Source: an uncultured Paracoccaceae bacterium
Lineage (GTDB): Bacteria; Pseudomonadota; Alphaproteobacteria; Rhodobacterales; Rhodobacteraceae
Length of the DNA stretch: 64,000 bases
Assembly: GCA_951812305.1 (NCBI GenBank)
Contig: CATOSB010000012.1
Location: forward strand, 209,591-273,590
Direction of reading: 5' to 3'
Below, in pieces: positions 57,586 through 64,000 of the stretch (position 1 is the stretch's first letter; each line of letters opens with the position of its first letter). Below the pieces are notes generated by a model that did no database searches, was not told the origin of the DNA, and was given only the letters and a program-made list of their open reading frames with translations. A program made the translations under genes and the position numbers.

Positions 57586-59186
57586 GTAACTCCCAAGCAC
57601 CCCCCACGTTTGAGTGTTATTGTCAGTTTTATGGTGAGTCGAATTTGCCATTTTGCGCGTGTTTTTTTTCTTTCTTGTCTGAATTCTGTGGCGCCGGGTT
57701 GATTTCTCTGAATCAGTGGTGGGATGGATCAGGTTGCCGCCCTTGAACAACTTCTCGCCACGGCTCTGCGTCGGATCGCTGAGCTTGAAGCTGCGTTGGC
57801 GAGCATGGCGGAAGAGATCACGGACCTGCGCCGACAGTTGGCCAAGAACAGCAGCAATAGCAGCAAGCCCCCTTCAAGTGATGGCCTGAAGAAGCCAGCC
57901 CCGCGCAGCCTGCGTGGCAAATCCGGAAAGAAAAGTGGCGGCCAAGTTGGCCACCGGGGCGACACCCTGCGCCAGACGTCAACACCCGACTTTGTCGAAC
58001 GGCATGAGGCGACGCATTGCAGCGCCTGTCAGAGCGCCCTGACGGCGGAGATGGTGAAAGGGATCGAGAAGCGTCAGGTGTTCGACTTGCCTGCGCCACG
58101 CCTGGAGGTCACCGAGCATCAGGCGGCGGTTTATTGTTGCGACCATTGTCGAGCCACGACGACGGCTGGCTTTCCCGATGGCGTGGCCGCGCATGTGCAA
58201 TATGGCACGCGCATGCGGGCAGTGGCGGTCTATTGCAATGTTCAGCAGCTGATACCCGAGGATCGGGTCTGCCAGCTTATGCGCGACCTGTTTGGGGCCA
58301 CCAGCTTGTGCGCGGCCAGCGTGACCAACTGGACGCGCGGCGCGGCAAATAAGATGGGTGTCGTGGTTGAACACATTCTCGCCCGGCTTGCCGAAGGCGG
58401 CGTTCGGCATCTGGACGAGACCGGACTTCGTGTTGCCGGCAAGCTGCACTGGCTGCACACGATCTGCGATACCGCCTTCACCCATTACCGCATCAGCGCC
58501 AAACGCGGTGCTGTTCCAACCTTCCTGACCGGCGGGACGATCATTCATGATCACTGGAAACCCTACTACGCCCATATGAGCGGAGTGGACGCCCACGCCC
58601 TCTGCGGGGCGCATCACTTGCGCGAACTCAAGGCCATCGAAGAGATCGAAAAAGAGCCTTGGGCGACGGAGATGAGCGCAGTGCTTCATAGCGCCAATCA
58701 GCTCAGATGCGCGGCTCAGGATCAAGGCGAGACCGAACTCCCGGAACTGGTTCGCCAGGGTATAGTCACCAGATACATGGCGATCCTCGCCAAGGGGCTC
58801 GCCTTCCACGAACGCCAGCCCCCGCTGGCCAAAAGCCCCGGCACCCGCGGCCGAAAAGCCAGGCGGCCAGGCCACAACCTGCTCCTCCGCCTGCGTGACT
58901 ACCGCGATGACGTTTTGCGATTCATCGCCGACTTCGCGGTCCCATTCACAAACAATCAGGCCGAACAGGACCTGCGCATGATGAAGCTGCGCATGAAAAT
59001 CTCGGGCACCTTCCGCACCCTCGAGGGCGCGCGGGTCTTCGCCGACATCAGGTCCGTCATCTCGACGGCCAGAAAACACCGGTTCAACATCCTGGAAATC
59101 CTGACCCTGTCACCACCTCAGATCATCGCACGGCTCTGACGGAACAAAACCCCGCAACCCTATCGGACAGGGTGCTTGGGAGTTAC
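57586..59186. mobile_element. IS66 family element, copy 2
   Basis: It has the same 1601-bp size and the same GTAACTCCCAAGCACCC ends as copy 1, but in the opposite orientation. The 8-bp target repeat is CATATTTT at 57578-57585 and 59187-59194. It lies between genes, 28 bases after the EF-G-like stop codon, and breaks no coding sequence. Confidence 0.95.
57724..59139 (+). CDS. IS66 family transposase (copy 2)
   Basis: The 471-residue protein is identical in sequence to copies 1 and 3. Zipper, zinc-binding and DDE motifs (HLDETGLRV, IIHDHWKPYY, FTNNQAEQDLRMMK) are all present. Identity at the protein level suggests very recent transposition. Confidence 0.93.
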   Translation: MDQVAALEQLLATALRRIAELEAALASMAEEITDLRRQLAKNSSNSSKPPSSDGLKKPAPRSLRGKSGKKSGGQVGHRGDTLRQTSTPDFVERHEATHCSACQSALTAEMVKGIEKRQVFDLPAPRLEVTEHQAAVYCCDHCRATTTAGFPDGVAAHVQYGTRMRAVAVYCNVQQLIPEDRVCQLMRDLFGATSLCAASVTNWTRGAANKMGVVVEHILARLAEGGVRHLDETGLRVAGKLHWLHTICDTAFTHYRISAKRGAVPTFLTGGTIIHDHWKPYYAHMSGVDAHALCGAHHLRELKAIEEIEKEPWATEMSAVLHSANQLRCAAQDQGETELPELVRQGIVTRYMAILAKGLAFHERQPPLAKSPGTRGRKARRPGHNLLLRLRDYRDDVLRFIADFAVPFTNNQAEQDLRMMKLRMKISGTFRTLEGARVFADIRSVISTARKHRFNILEILTLSPPQIIARL

Positions 59187-59213
59187 CATATTTTCAGTTA
59201 TTACACGCGGTTT

Positions 59214-61145
59214 TCACGCCATAGCTGCGGCACGGTCAGCCCGAATCTTGTCTGCTTCGGCGCCATGCATTTCCTCATAGTGGTCGAAATGCGACTCAAC
59301 CCATGCGGTACCATGCGCAATACCGCCAAGGGATTGAAACAGCTCTTCATGCGCCGGAGAAGGCAGAAGCGCGCGGAAAATATCCCAACCCTTGGCCACG
59401 GGATGCGGATCAAATCCAAGCACTTGACCTTTCAAAGACGAGATCAAAGCCACCAATTGCCCGCTATAGATCGAGGGAACATGAATTTCGACTTGATCTA
59501 TGGGCTGCAACAGTACCGGTCGCGCCTCCTTCAGCGCTTCACGCACTCCGCTTAGCCCTGCCGTTTTGAAAGCGAAGTCGGAACTGTCGACAGAGTGATG
59601 CTTACCGTCGGTCAGCGTAACAGCGACATCCACAACCCGGAAACCAAGCGGGCCTTTCGCCAGCGCCTCTTGCGCACCTGAATTGACCGAGGGAATGTAA
59701 TTCTTCGGTACAGCGCCCCCTTTGACCACCTCGTTAAACGCGTAACCCTCGCCACGCGGCTGTGGCTTCAGCGTAAAGACGATATCGGCGAATTGTCCGG
59801 CGCCACCCGACTGCTTTCGGTGCCGATAGTGCTTCTCGACAGTCCTGGAAATTGTCTCTCGATAGCTGCCGCCAACAGGCCCATCGGTGATTTCGATATC
59901 AAAATCCTCGGCCAGTTTGTCTTTTAAGCGCCGCAGATGCATCGGCCCTTGAAGATGCGCAACTATGTGGCCGCTGTCTTCGTCATGACCGATGGACAGG
60001 CCCGGATCCGTTGCTTCGTATTTTGAAAGCGCCCCGGAAAAACGTGCATCGTCACGGTCATTCACGGGCGTCAGGATTCGGTGGAAGCCAGCGGGCAACC
60101 CGCCGCTCCATTCTGGCAGATCAAGTACTTCCTTCGCTGTGAAGGCCTTACCGGAATTCAGGTGGTCGGATTTGACAGCAATTGCCAGATCACCCGCGTC
60201 TAGAGCACTGCTGACTGGTTTACCGTCCAAACCGTTAAGTGCGCCAATGGTTTCTCCGCCAAGGGTCCCACCTTGTGCCAATCCGCCTTTCAGATCACGC
60301 AAAAGGATCGACTTTCCGACATGCTTTTTGTTGTCGGCATAAATGCCAATGGCTGTTGCGGCACCTTGGCCATTGCGTTCCGGCACGTTATCCGCGCCCG
60401 AAGATTCATGTCGCAACGATTTCATCAATCGGAATACGCCGTTCCCAAGTTCGGCCGATCCCATATAGGCGGCGGTAAAGGCGTTCTGTTGATGCATCTG
60501 ACTGACAAGTGCAAAGACGCTCTCAGGCGCGGGAATTTTGTCTTCAATCAGCTGTTCCAACAGATCGTCATCAAAATCCGCGAGATGTTCCAAAAGTTCT
60601 GTGCGCGCCTCTTGCTCGCTGTCTTTCAGCGTGTCGGGAATTTCGATCAGGTTGGATGGTTGTCCCTCCTGATATTCCCAAGCACGTTCCGAAATCAGAT
60701 CGACAGAGCCGATTACCTGACCATCTTCACGCATTGGGATTTGGCGCAGTACGATCGGGTGGCTTGAATACGTTTGCAGCGCCGCGACCGTGTCGCGTAC
60801 CCGCGCCTCTGCCGTGTCCATCCGGTTGATGAACAGATAGCAGGGCACCTCTGATTCTTCGATCAGCCGCAGGTATGGTGCCGCCTGACTGGCGCTGTCT
60901 GGGTCAGGTGCCACACACAGCACCACGGAATCGCTGGCCGCCAAAGCCTGACCGGCCGCGCCCAGATTGTCGGTGCCGCCCACAACCTCCAAGGCGCCCC
61001 ATGATTCACCGAGATAGGTGAAGGTACGTAAATTCATACGATCAGAAAAGGCGGTCTCGTTTGAACCGCCTTCTAATTCACCGAGTGCCCTGACCAATGT
61101 TGTTTTGCCGGACTGCGAAGGTCCAAGGACCGTGAAGCAACGCAT
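59214..61145 (-). CDS. EF-G-like GTPase family protein with degenerate G motifs
   Basis: The ATG at 61145, after GGAGGAGG, gives 643 residues, somewhat shorter than EF-G (about 700). The P-loop is GPSQSGKTTLVRALGE. The G3 motif DTPG is replaced by EVVGG, and G4 is NRMD instead of NKMD. Domains III-V are recognisable, with DGPVGGSYRETISRTVEKHY, HRKQSGGAGQFADIVFTLKP and GFRVVDVAVTLTDGKHHSVD. It is an EF-G paralogue of the kind seen beside the true fusA in many bacteria, not the main elongation factor. Its role is uncertain; GTP hydrolysis may be altered. Confidence 0.85.
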   Translation of the reverse strand: MRCFTVLGPSQSGKTTLVRALGELEGGSNETAFSDRMNLRTFTYLGESWGALEVVGGTDNLGAAGQALAASDSVVLCVAPDPDSASQAAPYLRLIEESEVPCYLFINRMDTAEARVRDTVAALQTYSSHPIVLRQIPMREDGQVIGSVDLISERAWEYQEGQPSNLIEIPDTLKDSEQEARTELLEHLADFDDDLLEQLIEDKIPAPESVFALVSQMHQQNAFTAAYMGSAELGNGVFRLMKSLRHESSGADNVPERNGQGAATAIGIYADNKKHVGKSILLRDLKGGLAQGGTLGGETIGALNGLDGKPVSSALDAGDLAIAVKSDHLNSGKAFTAKEVLDLPEWSGGLPAGFHRILTPVNDRDDARFSGALSKYEATDPGLSIGHDEDSGHIVAHLQGPMHLRRLKDKLAEDFDIEITDGPVGGSYRETISRTVEKHYRHRKQSGGAGQFADIVFTLKPQPRGEGYAFNEVVKGGAVPKNYIPSVNSGAQEALAKGPLGFRVVDVAVTLTDGKHHSVDSSDFAFKTAGLSGVREALKEARPVLLQPIDQVEIHVPSIYSGQLVALISSLKGQVLGFDPHPVAKGWDIFRALLPSPAHEELFQSLGGIAHGTAWVESHFDHYEEMHGAEADKIRADRAAAMA

Positions 61146-61982
61146 GTTTTCCTCCTCCAATCGAGTTTCAGGCCGCGCGTGAATGCGCCCTGCTCAATCG
61201 GTGGCGAATACCGGGTTGTCGCCCCTGCCGCTGTTCCCTACCCGGGCCCTTGGCTCGTTTAACTGGCCTTTGGGCCACGGAGTTGATGGTCGTAACAGAA
61301 TTGTGTCGCGTCAAGTGAAAATTGGGATTGTCAGGCGACTCTGCGGCCTGTGGCCCTTTCTGGCGCAACCCAGGCTTCCAATTTCGAGATATGCCCTGCA
61401 CGCATCGCATCGATATCTGTCCCCGGTGGCGGGTCAGGATAAATCTCGAATGTCGATCCCCAATGCTGTTCGCAGTAAACCGGGCCATCGCCGCGATATC
61501 TTCCAAAGCGTTTGTGCGTAGGAATGAAGAAATGCGACGGAAAGATTGTCAGGTTTTCCGGCTGGCGCTGTTCAATCGCCTTGGCCAAGAATTTGTTCCC
61601 TACCGACCGCCAGGCAGGCCCAAGCGTTTCAGGTTTATTTCGCCGCTTTGCGCGTAAATTGATGTGCTCAAGAAACGGGTGATCCGGTACCGATGCAAGG
61701 AATGGCGAAACAAATCCGGGTTTACGCTGTTCGTTTTCAAACACCGTGAACAGCGACGGGGTAGACCAAAGCTCATCGGTGGGCCGTAAACAGTTTGAGT
61801 CCGCTTCTGGAATGAACCCGCCATATTCCAGCAGGATTTCATAACGCATCAGATCCGAAACGCCGGCGTAAATTCCCCGGCGGTAATACTCGTTAATCAG
61901 CCGCTGGTTCCGCCAACGGCGCGAAAACAGGTAATCATTGTCGTAAAGCCGGTATTCCCAATCGGAGTGATGGTCTTTCCAC

Positions 61983-63583
61983 GTAACTCCCAAGCACCCT
62001 GTCCGATAGGGTTGCGGGGTTTTGTTCCGTCAGAGCCGTGCGATGATCTGAGGTGGTGACAGGGTCAGGATTTCCAGGATGTTGAACCGGTGTTTTCTGG
62101 CCGTCGAGATGACGGACCTGATGTCGGCGAAGACCCGCGCGCCCTCGAGGGTGCGGAAGGTGCCCGAGATTTTCATGCGCAGCTTCATCATGCGCAGGTC
62201 CTGTTCGGCCTGATTGTTTGTGAATGGGACCGCGAAGTCGGCGATGAATCGCAAAACGTCATCGCGGTAGTCACGCAGGCGGAGGAGCAGGTTGTGGCCT
62301 GGCCGCCTGGCTTTTCGGCCGCGGGTGCCGGGGCTTTTGGCCAGCGGGGGCTGGCGTTCGTGGAAGGCGAGCCCCTTGGCGAGGATCGCCATGTATCTGG
62401 TGACTATACCCTGGCGAACCAGTTCCGGGAGTTCGGTCTCGCCTTGATCCTGAGCCGCGCATCTGAGCTGATTGGCGCTATGAAGCACTGCGCTCATCTC
62501 CGTCGCCCAAGGCTCTTTTTCGATCTCTTCGATGGCCTTGAGTTCGCGCAAGTGATGCGCCCCGCAGAGGGCGTGGGCGTCCACTCCGCTCATATGGGCG
62601 TAGTAGGGTTTCCAGTGATCATGAATGATCGTCCCGCCGGTCAGGAAGGTTGGAACAGCACCGCGTTTGGCGCTGATGCGGTAATGGGTGAAGGCGGTAT
62701 CGCAGATCGTGTGCAGCCAGTGCAGCTTGCCGGCAACACGAAGTCCGGTCTCGTCCAGATGCCGAACGCCGCCTTCGGCAAGCCGGGCGAGAATGTGTTC
62801 AACCACGACACCCATCTTATTTGCCGCGCCGCGCGTCCAGTTGGTCACGCTGGCCGCGCACAAGCTGGTGGCCCCAAACAGGTCGCGCATAAGCTGGCAG
62901 ACCCGATCCTCGGGTATCAGCTGCTGAACATTGCAATAGACCGCCACTGCCCGCATGCGCGTGCCATATTGCACATGCGCGGCCACGCCATCGGGAAAGC
63001 CAGCCGTCGTCGTGGCTCGACAATGGTCGCAACAATAAACCGCCGCCTGATGCTCGGTGACCTCCAGGCGTGGCGCAGGCAAGTCGAACACCTGACGCTT
63101 CTCGATCCCTTTCACCATCTCCGCCGTCAGGGCGCTCTGACAGGCGCTGCAATGCGTCGCCTCATGCCGTTCGACAAAGTCGGGTGTTGACGTCTGGCGC
63201 AGGGTGTCGCCCCGGTGGCCAACTTGGCCGCCACTTTTCTTTCCGGATTTGCCACGCAGGCTGCGCGGGGCTGGCTTCTTCAGGCCATCACTTGAAGGGG
63301 GCTTGCTGCTATTGCTGCTGTTCTTGGCCAACTGTCGGCGCAGGTCCGTGATCTCTTCCGCCATGCTCGCCAACGCAGCTTCAAGCTCAGCGATCCGACG
63401 CAGAGCCGTGGCGAGAAGTTGTTCAAGGGCGGCAACCTGATCCATCCCACCACTGATTCAGAGAAATCAACCCGGCGCCACAGAATTCAGACAAGAAAGA
63501 AAAAAAACACGCGCAAAATGGCAAATTCGACTCACCATAAAACTGACAATAACACTCAAACGTGGGGGGTGCTTGGGAGTTAC
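61983..63583. mobile_element. IS66 family element, copy 3 (in the GT32 gene)
   Basis: It is 1601 bp with the same end repeats and orientation as copy 1. The target repeat is CTTTCCAC at 61975-61982 and 63584-63591. With copy 2 in inverted orientation it brackets the EF-G-like gene. Confidence 0.95.
62030..63445 (-). CDS. IS66 family transposase (copy 3)
   Basis: The 471-residue protein is identical to those of copies 1 and 2, with intact zipper, zinc-binding and DDE parts. It lies on the same strand as the disrupted glycosyltransferase. Confidence 0.93.
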   Translation of the reverse strand: MDQVAALEQLLATALRRIAELEAALASMAEEITDLRRQLAKNSSNSSKPPSSDGLKKPAPRSLRGKSGKKSGGQVGHRGDTLRQTSTPDFVERHEATHCSACQSALTAEMVKGIEKRQVFDLPAPRLEVTEHQAAVYCCDHCRATTTAGFPDGVAAHVQYGTRMRAVAVYCNVQQLIPEDRVCQLMRDLFGATSLCAASVTNWTRGAANKMGVVVEHILARLAEGGVRHLDETGLRVAGKLHWLHTICDTAFTHYRISAKRGAVPTFLTGGTIIHDHWKPYYAHMSGVDAHALCGAHHLRELKAIEEIEKEPWATEMSAVLHSANQLRCAAQDQGETELPELVRQGIVTRYMAILAKGLAFHERQPPLAKSPGTRGRKARRPGHNLLLRLRDYRDDVLRFIADFAVPFTNNQAEQDLRMMKLRMKISGTFRTLEGARVFADIRSVISTARKHRFNILEILTLSPPQIIARL

Positions 63584-63668
63584 CTTTCCACGATTGCAAC
63601 CATTCCGTCGGTGCGGGCAAATGCCCAACCCGAATGTGCCCGAGAATCTTCGGGATCGCTATGCCCAT

Positions 63669-63837
63669 GCCTGCCTCTTTTCGGTCTTACGCCGAAGTTA
63701 TCCACAGGCTATCAGATTGGAATCATTGAACCTAGGCAGAATGGTTCAGGTTATTGCATTGAAAATGAACCGCGACCGGAAAAGCACGGTCACGCTATCG
63801 GTTACAGTCTTAAATCAGGAAACTTGGTCGGAACAGG
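63669..63837. other. Intergenic region with a consensus DnaA box
   Basis: This 169-base gap between the GT32 start and the next gene's stop contains TTATCCACA at 63698-63706. It must also hold the promoter of the glycosyltransferase. No hairpin terminator was clear. Confidence 0.35.
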
Positions 63838-64000
63838 TCAGCGCAGCGCCGAAATCTCGGATGCAGCTATCGCCAACCCGCCAGCATCTATCAAAAACAC
63901 CTGTCCGCCTTCATTGCGCGCCTCGGTTATCTGGGTGTAGACCTCTGCGGTCCGGGACTCGATCATCTCGCCGTTGGTCGAGCTTTCAACAACAAACCGG
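63838..64000 (-). CDS. C-terminal part of an unrecognised protein
   Basis: One minus-strand frame is open from the right window edge to a TGA at 63838-63840. It encodes 53 residues: FVVESSTNGEMIESRTAEVY, TQITEARNEGGQVFLIDAGG and LAIAASEISALR. The other two frames contain stops. The composition is that of a real soluble protein. Too little is visible to name a family. Confidence 0.6.
   Translation of the reverse strand, partial: RFVVESSTNGEMIESRTAEVYTQITEARNEGGQVFLIDAGGLAIAASEISALR

Larger units (their letters stand above)
61331..63668 (-). pseudogene. GT32-type glycosyltransferase (capsular polysaccharide/OCH1-like), split by IS66
   Basis: The start at 63668 encodes MGIAIPKILGHIRVGHLPAP and TEWLQSWK. 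It is then interrupted by IS66 copy 3 and resumes at 61982 with DHHSDWEYRLYDND. Joining across one CTTTCCAC repeat gives a continuous frame of about 245 residues ending at 61331. IPKILGHIRVG, WEYRLYDND and GVSDLMRYEILLEYGGF are GT32 features. The usual DxD after GG is GGFIPEADSNC, which keeps only one clear Asp. It would add sugars to a surface glycan. Confidence 0.85.

Overview
The window looks like a chromosomal segment of a marine Rhodobacterales (Roseobacter-type alphaproteobacterium). The evidence is the gene order ubiB-ubiE / mutM - enoyl-CoA hydratase - rpsT - dnaA - dnaN - recF - gyrB, the high-GC codon use, the TTT-type transporter, a 64-residue Flp-like pilin and an EF-G paralogue. 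The host carries many insertion sequences: three copies of one IS66-type element, one IS4-type, one IS630-type, one IS982-type and one internally deleted IS630 derivative. No rRNA, tRNA or CRISPR was seen.

Region 1 (1-11663) is an accessory catabolic locus. On the minus strand lie a two-gene (split) transketolase and an aldehyde dehydrogenase cut by the window edge. Divergently, a GntR/UTRA regulator is followed by a tripartite tricarboxylate-type transporter (tctC-tctB-tctA), a cytoplasmic sulfatase, an SDR, a second split transketolase in swapped gene order, and another SDR. I know of no described pathway with this set. Its logic suggests import of a charged sulfate ester, desulfation, oxidation and C2 transfer.

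Region 2 (11664-29112) begins with a tyrosine-integrase remnant, a MATE exporter and an FCD-type GntR regulator. It continues with a KdgF-like cupin, a glucarate-dehydratase-like enzyme and an alginate oligosaccharide locus: AlgS, AlgM1, AlgM2 and AlgQ (ABC importer), a PL15 exo-alginate lyase and an SDR. Four different insertion elements break three of these genes (algS twice, algM2 once, the lyase once). Every insertion has target repeats, and removing the elements restores full-length frames of 360, 293 and 773 residues. The locus was therefore complete until recently and now appears inactive.

Region 3 (29238-42385, minus strand) is a compact seven-gene glycogen operon, glgP-glgB-glgC-glgA-glgX-malQ-pgm, with a LacI-type palindrome upstream.

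Region 4 (42606-57390) is core chromosome: pncA, trhO, ubiB, ubiE, mutM, an enoyl-CoA hydratase, rpsT, dnaA, dnaN, recF, three small accessory genes, gyrB and a pilin.

Region 5 (57391-64000) holds IS66 copy 2, an EF-G-like GTPase with degenerate G motifs, a GT32-type glycosyltransferase split by IS66 copy 3, and the 3' end of an unrecognised gene.
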